DNA of 64,000 bases from Pseudomonas sp. Q11. GTDB taxonomy: Bacteria; Pseudomonadota; Gammaproteobacteria; Pseudomonadales; Pseudomonadaceae. Position numbers and translations under genes: made by a program. Every line of letters starts with the position of its first letter. Positions within the stretch are counted from its first letter, which is position 1. The notes beneath the pieces are model-generated. The model worked only from the letters and a program-made list of their open reading frames with translations, was not told the origin of the DNA and ran no database searches. Shown here piece after piece: positions 26,969 to 35,021 of the stretch. Location: assembly GCF_024494355.1 (NCBI RefSeq), contig NZ_JAKNQY010000033.1, positions 1 through 64,000 of the forward strand. Reading direction: 5' to 3'.

Positions 26969-27787
26969 TTATGGGGTTTCGATGCGCCGCTGCAGCAGGT
27001 TGATCAGCAGCAACAGGACAAAGGAAACCACCAGCATCAGCACGCCGATGGAAGTGGCGCCGGTGTAGTCGTATTGGTCGAGCTTGACCATGATCAGCAG
27101 CGGCAGGATCTCGGTTTTCATCGGCATGTTGCCGGCGATGAAAATCACCGAACCGTACTCGCCCACGCCACGGGCAAACGCCAGGGCGAAACCGGTCAGC
27201 CAGGCCGGCAGCAACGCCGGCACCAGGATGTGACGAACCACTTGCCATGGCCGGGCGCCGAGGCAGGCCGCGGCTTCTTCGACTTCACGGGGAATATCGG
27301 CCAGCACCGGTTGCATCGTGCGCATCACGAATGGCAGCGTTACGAAAGTCAGCGCCAGGGTAATGCCCAGTGGGGTGTAGGCGATCTTGAAACCCAGGTC
27401 GGCGGCAAACTGGCCCACCAGGCCTGTCGGCGCATACAACGCCGTCAGCGCGATGCCCGCCACGGCGGTGGGCAGGGCGAACGGCAGGTCGATCATCGCA
27501 TCGATGATCTTGCGACCGGGGAAGGTGTAACGCACCAGCACCCAGGCCAGCAGGGTGCCGATCATGCCGTTGATGATCGCGGCGCACAGCGCGGTTCCGA
27601 AGCTGAGCTGCAGGGCCGCGAGCACCCGTGGTGCCGAGATGATTGCCCAAAACTGTGCCCAGGTGAGCTGGGCGGCATGCACGAACATCGCCGCCAGCGG
27701 TATGAGCACAATCAGACTGAGGTACACCAGGGTGTAGCCCAGCGTCAGCCCGAAGCCGGGTATGACCGGTGAGATGCGACGCGACAT
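26969..27787 (-). CDS. cysT: CysT (CysU), sulfate ABC transporter permease
   Basis: A 272-residue permease, six membrane helices, EAA loop near REVEEAAACLGARPWQ. The ATG at 27787 (MSRRISPVIPG) is the standard start; the extension to 27853 reads through a REP-like sequence and is not credible. Confidence 0.95.
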   Translation of the reverse strand: MSRRISPVIPGFGLTLGYTLVYLSLIVLIPLAAMFVHAAQLTWAQFWAIISAPRVLAALQLSFGTALCAAIINGMIGTLLAWVLVRYTFPGRKIIDAMIDLPFALPTAVAGIALTALYAPTGLVGQFAADLGFKIAYTPLGITLALTFVTLPFVMRTMQPVLADIPREVEEAAACLGARPWQVVRHILVPALLPAWLTGFALAFARGVGEYGSVIFIAGNMPMKTEILPLLIMVKLDQYDYTGATSIGVLMLVVSFVLLLLINLLQRRIETP

Positions 27788-27808
27788 AAAAGTCCTTGGT
27801 TGAGAACA

Positions 27809-27860
27809 CACTGTGGGAGCAAAAACCGGGTGGGAGCATGGCTTGCCCCACAACCCCCCC
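27809..27860. repeat. REP-like repeat between sbp and cysT
   Basis: A degenerate GTGGGAGC pair lies inside the operon, between the binding-protein gene and the first permease gene. It could stabilise the upstream mRNA and lower downstream expression. Confidence 0.65.
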
Positions 27861-27919
27861 TTGCCACAGATTCAGTGTCCGGCTTTAGCCTGTAATCAGC
27901 TCATTCAGGCCCGTCCAGC

Positions 27920-28933
27920 TCACTGCGCCTGATAAATCTGATCGAACACGCCGCCATCGTTGAAGAACTTCGGCTGGGCGGTTTTCCAGCCACCGAAGTC
28001 CTTGTCGATGGTCACCAGTTCCAGTTCCGGGAACTGCCGGGAATACTTGGCGGCAACGTCTTTGTCCCGTGGGCGATAAAAGTTTTTCGCCGCGATTTCT
28101 TGCCCAGCCGGGCTGTACAAGTGTTTGAGGTAGGCTTCGGCGATCTCGGCGTTGCCCTTTTTCCCGGCGTTCTTGTCCACCACCGCCACCGGCGGTTCGG
28201 CGAGGATCGACAGCGACGGCACGATGATGTCGAACTTGTCGGCGCCCCCGTCTTCCTTCAGTGCCAGGAAAGCTTCGTTTTCCCAGGCCAGCAGTACGTC
28301 GCCCTGACCGTTGTTGACGAAGGTAATGGTCGAACCACGGGCGCCGGTGTCGAGGATTGGCACATGCTTGAACAGCGCTTGCACATACTCCTTGGCCTTG
28401 GCCTCGTCACCGCCGTTGGCCTTGAGGCCATAGGCCCAGGCGGCGAGGAAGTTCCACCGAGCGCCACCGGAAGTCTTCGGGTTCGGCGTGATGACCGACA
28501 CGTCATTCTTGATCAGGTCCCCCCAGTCCTTGATGCCCTTGGGATTGCCCTTGCGCACCAGGAACACGATGGTCGAGGTGTATGGCGTGCTCGCCTCGGG
28601 AAGACGCTTTTGCCAGTCCACCGGCAAGGACCTGCCCAGCCTGGCGATTTCATCGATGTCGCCGGCCAAGGCCAGGGTCACCACGTCGGCCCGCAAACCA
28701 TCGATCACCGCCCGGCCTTGCTTGCCCGAGCCACCGTGGGACTGTTGGATCTTCACGCTGTCGTCCGGGTGCGCTTGCTTCCAGAAACTGGCGAATTCGG
28801 CGTTGTAATCCTGATAAAGCTCACGGGTCGGGTCGTAGGACACGTTGAGCAACTCGTAATCCTTGGCAAAAGCGGCCCCTGCAAAAACAGCGCTGGCCAA
28901 GGCGGCCAGGGCATAACGGCGAATGGACGACAT
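27920..28933 (-). CDS. sbp: Sbp, periplasmic sulfate-binding protein
   Basis: A 337-residue binding protein with a signal peptide ending near AGAAFA-KDYELLNVSYDP. Family blocks GSGKQGRAVIDGLRADVVTLAL and GARGSTITFVNNGQGDVLL hold the sulfate-binding residues. It captures sulfate for CysTWA. The ATG at 28933 is chosen because it gives a proper signal peptide. Confidence 0.96.
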   Translation of the reverse strand: MSSIRRYALAALASAVFAGAAFAKDYELLNVSYDPTRELYQDYNAEFASFWKQAHPDDSVKIQQSHGGSGKQGRAVIDGLRADVVTLALAGDIDEIARLGRSLPVDWQKRLPEASTPYTSTIVFLVRKGNPKGIKDWGDLIKNDVSVITPNPKTSGGARWNFLAAWAYGLKANGGDEAKAKEYVQALFKHVPILDTGARGSTITFVNNGQGDVLLAWENEAFLALKEDGGADKFDIIVPSLSILAEPPVAVVDKNAGKKGNAEIAEAYLKHLYSPAGQEIAAKNFYRPRDKDVAAKYSRQFPELELVTIDKDFGGWKTAQPKFFNDGGVFDQIYQAQ

Positions 28934-28992
28934 GGTGAAAGCTCCTGGAATTCTGGTTTTTATGGCTTCGAAATCGTTGTGGCCCTGAAAAG

Positions 28993-29053
28993 ATCGCAGC
29001 CTTCGGCAGCTCCTACGCCAAGCTCCCCTGTAGGAGCTGCCGAAGGCTGCGAT
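28993..29053. repeat. Perfect 24-bp inverted repeat between oscA and sbp
   Basis: 28993-29016 pairs exactly with 29030-29053 (GTAGGAGCTGCCGAAGGC family). On the plus side it is followed by TTTTTT, on the minus side by a short T run. Within the oscA-sbp transcript it could act as an attenuator or mRNA-stability hairpin. Confidence 0.85.
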
Positions 29054-29064
29054 TTTTTGGCTTT

Positions 29065-29247
29065 TCAAGACGACTTATGACTCGGCTGCTGCAGCCGGAA
29101 TTTTTCCTTGCGCTCGATCTGGACCACTTGGGCGTTGTGCACCGTGATTTCCACCGCGCCAAAACGCAGGTCCCGTAAGGCACTCTGGATCTCGCGCAAG
29201 AGGGTTGCTTGGTCCTGGCCGTCAACGGTCCGTAGAGGTGCGCTCAT
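29065..29247 (-). CDS. oscA: OscA, small sulfur-starvation protein (DUF2292)
   Basis: A 60-residue protein of the OscA/DUF2292 family (LLREIQSALRDLRFGAVEITVHN). In Pseudomonas, oscA lies upstream of sbp, is induced in sulfur limitation and is needed for growth on organosulfur compounds under some conditions. The start at 29247 is preceded by AAGGAG. It is the first gene of the sulfate operon. Confidence 0.92.
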   Translation of the reverse strand: MSAPLRTVDGQDQATLLREIQSALRDLRFGAVEITVHNAQVVQIERKEKFRLQQPSHKSS

Positions 29248-29306
29248 GCTGATGCTCCTTGAAGAATCGCCTGACAATGGACGGCACTGCCTGCGGCGTA
29301 GGAGCA

Positions 29307-29350
29307 ATACTAGAGAGGCGTTGATATTCTTAAAAAGACTATTTAAGAAT
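29307..29350 (-). promoter_or_regulatory. Candidate promoter and activator site of the oscA-sbp-cysTWA operon
   Basis: On the minus strand, TAGTAT (29307-29312) fits a -10 box. An inverted repeat ATTCTTAAA/TTTAAGAAT (29326-29334 and 29342-29350) sits where the -35 should be. This suits an activator such as CysB, which controls sulfate genes; CysB binding is inference. Confidence 0.45.
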
Positions 29351-29598
29351 TTTTATATAACCAAAATCACAGAAAGTAGCCGACGTCCTACGGCAGTGGG
29401 ATCGGAGGCTTTTCCCCTGCCAAACCCTCGGGTATTTCCTTCAAAACGCCGGGCTGTTCATGAACTAGGCACCCTGGTTTTGCACCGCTAACCTTGGTTC
29501 GTCATCGCAAAAAACGGTGACACGGACGTGCAAGTCCGGACTGGTACGCAATTGGTTATGGCTATTGACCGAGCATTTTTTTATGCTCGCGTCCGTTA

Positions 29599-29674
29599 TG
29601 GCAATTGTGCGTGGGAGACCTTCGGGTCTGCCGGCGGTACCGGACCGGTCTTGCACACCTACGTACAGTTGCCA
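29599..29674 (+). ncRNA. Structured leader hairpin of DUF6124 gene, copy A
   Basis: 29599-29615 can pair with 29658-29674 over 17 positions, counting G-U pairs. An inner hairpin of 5 bp (AGACC/GGTCT) closes a TTCG loop at 29621-29624. Upstream, CGAGCAT/ATGCTCG (29570-29590) forms another hairpin. The same architecture, with different paired bases, precedes the second DUF6124 gene at 58972-59052. Confidence 0.55.
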
Positions 29675-29726
29675 CCTCTTCGAATGCAAGCGAAAGGATA
29701 TCGACCCCAACTCTGGTACATAAAAT

Positions 29727-30131
29727 ATGGTCAAGCATTCACCGAATCCGCCGCAAAGCAGCCATAAATCCCGCGTCCAAGCGCAGGAAGAAAAAAAGCT
29801 CGAAGACGCCGCCACCCGCGCCCTCGACTACTACCTCAACCCCAAGCCCGCCTCACCGCCCGAACCCGACAAAAACCAACTCTTCATCGTTTCTCCCCAC
29901 ATCGACACCGAAACCCTGCTCGCCAACGCCTCCGAAGACCTGCTCTCCATCAGCACCATCGCCGCCGACCTGGCTGACGACGTGGATGACTCACGCCGCT
30001 GCGTCGCCCTGGCGATCAGCCGCATGGCCGATGGGGTGCAGTTGTTGGTCGAGCGGGCGTTGGATCATTGGAAACCAAGGAGATGGCGGCGCCTGGGGCC
30101 AAGGGGTAGCGCTTACATTGAGGCAAGCTGA
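29727..30131 (+). CDS. DUF6124 family protein, copy A
   Basis: A 134-residue protein matching the small Pseudomonas DUF6124 family: a low-complexity start, then ATRALDYYL, DTETLLANASEDLLS and a helical C-terminus. It is a paralogue of the protein at 59107. Function unknown. Two oddities: the nearest ribosome-like site (AAAGGA near 29692) is about 30 nt before the ATG, and the last 17 residues (RRWRRLGPRG...) extend past the usual family end, suggesting a late frameshift into flanking repeat DNA. Confidence 0.75.
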   Translation: MVKHSPNPPQSSHKSRVQAQEEKKLEDAATRALDYYLNPKPASPPEPDKNQLFIVSPHIDTETLLANASEDLLSISTIAADLADDVDDSRRCVALAISRMADGVQLLVERALDHWKPRRWRRLGPRGSAYIEAS

Positions 30132-30144
30132 GCCGGCGTCATTG

Positions 30145-30372
30145 CGAGCAGGCTCGCTCCCACAGGGTTCTGTGTGTCGAACCGAATCTCAAGTTCAACG
30201 CCAATCCATTGTGGGAGCGAGCCTGCTCGCGATAGCGGTGCCTCAGTCCCTATCGATGCAAGCTAAACAGACGCCTTCGCGAGCAAGCCCGCTCCCACAG
30301 TTGGATTGGGGTAAAACCGGAGAACCAGGTCGGCTGTCAGGCCGCCTCGCGAGCAAGCTTTGCTCCCACAGG
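30145..30372. repeat. REP cluster (four copies)
   Basis: Alternating GTGGGAGC...GCTCGCG palindromes between the convergent DUF6124 gene and the GGDEF/EAL gene. Confidence 0.9.
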
Positions 30373-30428
30373 TCCTGCTCAAACAGATCTGAGGGGTGTT
30401 ACTCGACCAACATCAATACCACTGACGA

Positions 30429-32348
30429 TCAAGCAATAACCGGCGCCCGGTCCCAATCCAACTGCTGAGCCGCCACGGGCCGCCCGAACCAGTAGCCCTG
30501 TCCCAGCCCACAGGCATGTTCAAGCAGGAACGCCGCTTGCTCGCGCTGCTCGATGCCTTCGGCATGCACCTGCATACCCATGCTGCGGGCCAGAGCGATG
30601 ATTACCCGGACAATCGCCACGTCGTCTTCATCCCACGGCAAACCGGCGACAAAACCCTGATCGATCTTGAGCTTCTGTACCGGCAGGCGTTTGAGCCGCA
30701 GCAACGACGAATAACCGGTGCCAAAATCATCGATAGCCAGGCGCACACCCAGCTCCCGCAGACGATGCATTTGCTCCAACGCCACTTCCGGGTCGTCCAT
30801 CACCGCGCTTTCGGTCACCTCCAGCTCCAGACAAGCCGGCTCCAGGCCCGTGTCGTGCAGCACCCGGGCGACCTGTTCGTACAACTCGCGACGGGCGAAC
30901 AACCGGCTGGAAACATTGACCGCGACGAACGACAGCACCACTCCGGCCTGCTGCCACTGGCACATCTGCCGACAGGCCTGTTCCATGACCCAGGCATCGA
31001 TCTGGGCAATCAGCCCGGTGCGCTCGGCAATGGGAATGAATTCGGCTGGCGAAACCAGCCCTCGCTCGGGATGTTCCCAGCGAACCAATGCCTCGACACC
31101 GATCAGACGGCTGGTCGCCAGGTCATGCACCGGTTGGTAATGAACCCGCAGTTCCTGCTGCTGGAGGGCGCGACGCAGTTCAAAGGCGATCTCGACGCGC
31201 TGTTGGGCATGGGCTGTGAGTTCTTCGGTGTACAAGGCATAGCCGTCGCGCCCGGCGCTTTTGGCCTTGAACAGCGCCGAGTCGGCATTGCGCAGCAACT
31301 GCCCCGCACTGAGAGCGTCGCCGGGAAACAGGCTGATGCCCACGCTGGCGTTGATGAACAAGAGCTGGCTGTCGAGGTGCAACGGTTCTTTCAGGGCATC
31401 GATAATGCGCTGGGCCAGAACCGCCGCCTGCGCCGGCTGCGAGCAGTTTTCCACCAGCACCGCAAACTCGTCGCCCCCCAGCCGGGCCAGGGTCACGCCA
31501 GGCGCAAACAGTCCGCGGAACCGCTCTGCCACGCTTTTGAGCAATTGATCGCCAACATGATGCCCCAGGCTGTCGTTGATGTTCTTGAAGTGGTCCAGGT
31601 CCACCAGCAACAAGGCGCAGCCGCGTTTGTGCAACTGCGACGACGCCAGGGCCTGCTCGGCGCGATCGGAAAACAGCAGGCGATTGGGCAGACCGGTCAG
31701 CGGATCGTGGTGAGCCAGGTACGCCAGTTCGTGCTCCGAATTCTTGATCGCGCTGATGTCCGAAAACACCGCGACGTAATGACTGACCTGGCCGCTATCG
31801 TCGTGAACGACGCGAATCGTCTGCCACTGTGGGTAGATCTCTCCGCTCTTGCGTCGATTCCAGATCTCGCCACTCCATTCGCCAAGACTGGCCAGGGAAG
31901 CAAACATATCCCGGTAGAAATCCGCCCCATGACGGCCCGACTTGAACAGGTTGGGCCGACGGCCCAGCACCTCATCCCGGCCGTAACCTGTGATCGCCAT
32001 GAAGGCCCGATTGACGTGCACGATCAGGCCCTTGGGATCCGTCACCAACACGCCTTCGCGCGTGCAATCGAAGACAGCGGCGGCCTGGCGCAAACGCTCG
32101 CCGTCGGCACGGTGTACGCCTTTTCCGAAAAGCCGGGACATGCGCACACCCGCCAGGAAAACCAATCCGGCGCTGACCAGGACCCAGGCGTAACCGTTGA
32201 TCAACTGCCAGCGAAGCCGGTCGGCAGATTGATCGAAGAAACTGCTCAATAAATAACCAACCAGCTGCAGCCAGACGATCGACAACAGGAGATAAAGCAG
32301 TGCTCCACGCATGGCGCTACGGTGATAAATGGTCATTAGGTCGTCCAT
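30429..32348 (-). CDS. PAS-GGDEF-EAL c-di-GMP enzyme
   Basis: About 640 residues: two N-terminal membrane helices, a PAS domain (about 90-210), GGDEF with intact RLGGDEF, and EAL with intact GVEALVRW and DDFGTGYSSL. Both catalytic motifs are complete, so synthesis and hydrolysis of c-di-GMP are both possible. The start is ambiguous between 32348 and 32336. A TATAAT on the minus strand at 32367-32372 argues against the longer frame to 32393. It is divergent from desA. Confidence 0.9.
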   Translation of the reverse strand: MDDLMTIYHRSAMRGALLYLLLSIVWLQLVGYLLSSFFDQSADRLRWQLINGYAWVLVSAGLVFLAGVRMSRLFGKGVHRADGERLRQAAAVFDCTREGVLVTDPKGLIVHVNRAFMAITGYGRDEVLGRRPNLFKSGRHGADFYRDMFASLASLGEWSGEIWNRRKSGEIYPQWQTIRVVHDDSGQVSHYVAVFSDISAIKNSEHELAYLAHHDPLTGLPNRLLFSDRAEQALASSQLHKRGCALLLVDLDHFKNINDSLGHHVGDQLLKSVAERFRGLFAPGVTLARLGGDEFAVLVENCSQPAQAAVLAQRIIDALKEPLHLDSQLLFINASVGISLFPGDALSAGQLLRNADSALFKAKSAGRDGYALYTEELTAHAQQRVEIAFELRRALQQQELRVHYQPVHDLATSRLIGVEALVRWEHPERGLVSPAEFIPIAERTGLIAQIDAWVMEQACRQMCQWQQAGVVLSFVAVNVSSRLFARRELYEQVARVLHDTGLEPACLELEVTESAVMDDPEVALEQMHRLRELGVRLAIDDFGTGYSSLLRLKRLPVQKLKIDQGFVAGLPWDEDDVAIVRVIIALARSMGMQVHAEGIEQREQAAFLLEHACGLGQGYWFGRPVAAQQLDWDRAPVIA

Positions 32349-32366
32349 GTCCCCACAAAGGCGGGA

Positions 32367-32372
32367 ATTATA
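32367..32372 (-). promoter_or_regulatory. Candidate -10 box of the PAS-GGDEF-EAL gene
   Basis: Perfect TATAAT on the minus strand, about 19 nt before the start at 32348. No good -35 is seen. Confidence 0.45.
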
Positions 32373-32480
32373 GAGTAAGAAACATCCTGCCACTGTTATC
32401 TGAAAGGCCGACTGGTTTTATCTGTGTGGCAGGTGATAATGCTACGGCTGTTTCTATCTTTATCGAGGGCCCTATAGCCT

Positions 32481-33665
32481 ATGTGGTACGAAGGTTTTCT
32501 TGGCTTGTCGCCCTGGTCACTGGTGGCAATCACCCTGCTGATGACCCATGTCACGATCATTGGCGTCACGGTCTATCTGCACCGTTACTCGGCTCATCGC
32601 TCCCTGGAGCTCAACGCCGGCCTCAAACATTTCTTCCGCTTCTGGCTGTGGTTGACCACGGCGCAGAACACCCGCGAGTGGACCGCCATCCACCGCAAGC
32701 ACCATGCCAAATGCGAAACCGTCGACGACCCCCACAGCCCGGTGATCAAGGGCCTGTCCACCGTGCTGCGCAAAGGCGCCGAGCTGTATCGCGCCGAAGC
32801 GGAAAACCCCGAAACCCTGCGCATCTACGGCAAGAACTGCCCTGATGACTGGATCGAGCGCAACCTTTATAGCCGCTTCCCGATACTGGGCGTGGTGATC
32901 ATGGGCGTCATCGACCTGCTGCTGTTCGGCACGATCGGCATCACCATCTGGGCCATCCAGATGATGTGGATTCCGGTCTGGGCCGCCGGCGTCGTCAATG
33001 GCCTGGGCCATGCCGTGGGCTACCGCAACTTCGAATGCCGCGACGCAGCGACCAACCTTGTGCCCTGGGGCATCCTGATCGGTGGCGAAGAACTGCACAA
33101 CAACCATCACACCTATCCCAATTCGGCCAAACTGTCGGTACGTAAATGGGAGTTCGACCTGGGCTGGGCCTGGATCCAGGTGTTCAGCTTCCTGCGCCTG
33201 GCCAAGGTCCAGCGCGTCGCGCCGATCGCACACCGGGTCGAAGGCAAGGGCCACCTGGACATGGATACCGCCATGGCGATCCTCAACAACCGTTTCCAGA
33301 TCATGGCCCAGTACCGCAGGCTGGTTATCGCACCGCTGGTCAAGCAGGAACTGGAAAAGGTCGATCACTCGGTCCGCCACCAGTTCCACCGGGCCAAACG
33401 CCTGCTGTCGCGGGAAACCAGCCTGCTGGATGAGCGTCACCACGCGCGCATCCAGAGCATGCTGGAACACAGCCATGCATTGAAGGTGATCTACGAAAAA
33501 CGCCTGGCTTTGCAGCAGATCTGGGTCAAGACCAGCAGCAACGGCCATGACATGCTCGCAGCCATCAAGGAGTGGATCCACGAAGCCGAGGCCAGCGGCA
33601 TCCAGTCCCTGCGCGACTTCGCTGACCAGCTCAAGACTTACTCGTTGCGACCTGCAACGGCCTGA
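32481..33665 (+). CDS. desA: DesA-type acyl delta-9 desaturase
   Basis: A 394-residue membrane desaturase with histidine boxes HRYSAH, HRKHH and HNNHH, and four hydrophobic segments. The C-terminal soluble tail is typical of Pseudomonas DesA, which introduces a double bond into acyl chains of existing phospholipids. In P. aeruginosa the orthologue also lies beside PAS/GGDEF-type genes, as here. Confidence 0.92.
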   Translation: MWYEGFLGLSPWSLVAITLLMTHVTIIGVTVYLHRYSAHRSLELNAGLKHFFRFWLWLTTAQNTREWTAIHRKHHAKCETVDDPHSPVIKGLSTVLRKGAELYRAEAENPETLRIYGKNCPDDWIERNLYSRFPILGVVIMGVIDLLLFGTIGITIWAIQMMWIPVWAAGVVNGLGHAVGYRNFECRDAATNLVPWGILIGGEELHNNHHTYPNSAKLSVRKWEFDLGWAWIQVFSFLRLAKVQRVAPIAHRVEGKGHLDMDTAMAILNNRFQIMAQYRRLVIAPLVKQELEKVDHSVRHQFHRAKRLLSRETSLLDERHHARIQSMLEHSHALKVIYEKRLALQQIWVKTSSNGHDMLAAIKEWIHEAEASGIQSLRDFADQLKTYSLRPATA

Positions 33666-33688
33666 CAAGATCACTGTGGTGAAGGGTT

Positions 33689-33721
33689 CCTGTGGCGAGG
33701 GGGTAAACCCCTCACCACAGG
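33689..33721. repeat. Hairpin repeat after desA
   Basis: CCTGTGG/CCACAGG and GAGGGG/CCCCTC arms enclose a GTAAA loop. It may serve as a weak terminator. Confidence 0.6.
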
Positions 33722-33885
33722 TTCAGCCCCGATAAATTTGACTCGCTAAATCCCCCGCCCTTCGTCGCCTGAAAAGGAACTTCGCCCCGAATCCCTTATC
33801 TCAAAGAGCACTTCGCCATACTGGCGGGCTTTGGAGCAAGCGCGTGCCAATCCACAGCAGTGCACGTTCTTTGAGATTTGTGCCG

Positions 33886-34875
33886 ATGGTCGACAAGAAC
33901 CTACAGGATTCGTCCCACCCTCATTGGCCCGAAGCGGCCCAGACGCTCATGGCGCTGATGCACGCCCAGGGCGAAGTCGCGCGCCTGAGCGAGCGTGAGC
34001 AGCTATTCAGTTCATTACTGGTCAGCGTCAACGCGGTGCTTTGGGCGTTCAACTGGGAAACCCGACAAGTCCTGTACGTCAGCCCCGCCTATGAACGAAT
34101 TTTCGGTCGACCGGCGGGCTTGGTGCTGGCCGATTTCAACGAATGGCGCGACGCAATCTACCCCGACGATCTGGAATACGCCGAACGCAGCCTGGCCGAA
34201 GTGCTGGTCAAAGGTGCCGTGGAAGATCGCGAATACCGCATCATCGCTGCCAATGGCCAAATCCGCTGGCTGAGCGACAAGTGCTTCATCAACCGCAAGG
34301 CCGAGTCGGGGCAACCGGTGATCGTGGTGGGCATCGCCGAAGACATCACTGAAAAGAAGCTGCTGGAAAGCGAACTGCAACGACTGGCGACTACCGACGT
34401 GCTGACCCAGAGCAGCAATCGCCGCCACTTCTTCGAATGTGCCCACCGCGAATTCGCACAGGCGCGGCTGCAAGGAACACCCATGGCGTTCCTGTTGCTG
34501 GACATTGATGATTTCAAAGTAATCAACGACACCTATGGTCATCAGGAAGGCGACACCGTGCTGCAGAAAATCGCCGAAAGCGGACGCTCCGTGCTCAGGC
34601 GCGGCGACCTGTTCGGACGAATCGGTGGTGAAGAGTTCGCCGCAGTATTTCCTGGCTGTGCCCCGGACATGGCACTGCAAGTCGCCGAGCGTTTGCAGCG
34701 GGAGATTCAGCGTCTGGCTTTCCGTAGCGGGGAGCAAAACTTCGGCATCACCGTCAGCCAAGGCTTGACCAGCATCACCGCCGAAGACCAGTCCCTGGAT
34801 ACTCTGTTCTCCCGCGCCGACGCGGCCATGTACGAAGCCAAGCGCCAAGGCAAGAATCGCATCATTGCGGCTTGA
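33886..34875 (+). CDS. PAS-GGDEF diguanylate cyclase
   Basis: A 329-residue soluble protein: PAS domain (about 45-165, with PAC segment GQIRWLSDKCF) and a GGDEF domain with active RIGGEEF. It should synthesise c-di-GMP in response to a PAS-sensed signal. The start is either ATG 33886 or GTG 33844; the latter has a GGAG 7 nt upstream, so the shorter start is chosen only on the look of the N-terminus. Confidence 0.88.
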   Translation: MVDKNLQDSSHPHWPEAAQTLMALMHAQGEVARLSEREQLFSSLLVSVNAVLWAFNWETRQVLYVSPAYERIFGRPAGLVLADFNEWRDAIYPDDLEYAERSLAEVLVKGAVEDREYRIIAANGQIRWLSDKCFINRKAESGQPVIVVGIAEDITEKKLLESELQRLATTDVLTQSSNRRHFFECAHREFAQARLQGTPMAFLLLDIDDFKVINDTYGHQEGDTVLQKIAESGRSVLRRGDLFGRIGGEEFAAVFPGCAPDMALQVAERLQREIQRLAFRSGEQNFGITVSQGLTSITAEDQSLDTLFSRADAAMYEAKRQGKNRIIAA

Positions 34876-34900
34876 GTGAGTTGTCCCGCCACTGAACCCC

Positions 34901-35007
34901 TGTGGAAGCAAGGCTTGCCCGCGATAGCAGCGCCTCGGTGTCCACTTGAACCCGAGTTGCCTGCATCGCGAGCAAGCTTTGCTCCCACAAAGCCCGCTCC
35001 CACAGGG
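34901..35007. repeat. REP pair
   Basis: GTGGAAGCAAGGCTTGC and inverted GTGGGAGC copies between convergent genes. Confidence 0.88.
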
Positions 35008-35021
35008 GTTAGGTGCTGGTG

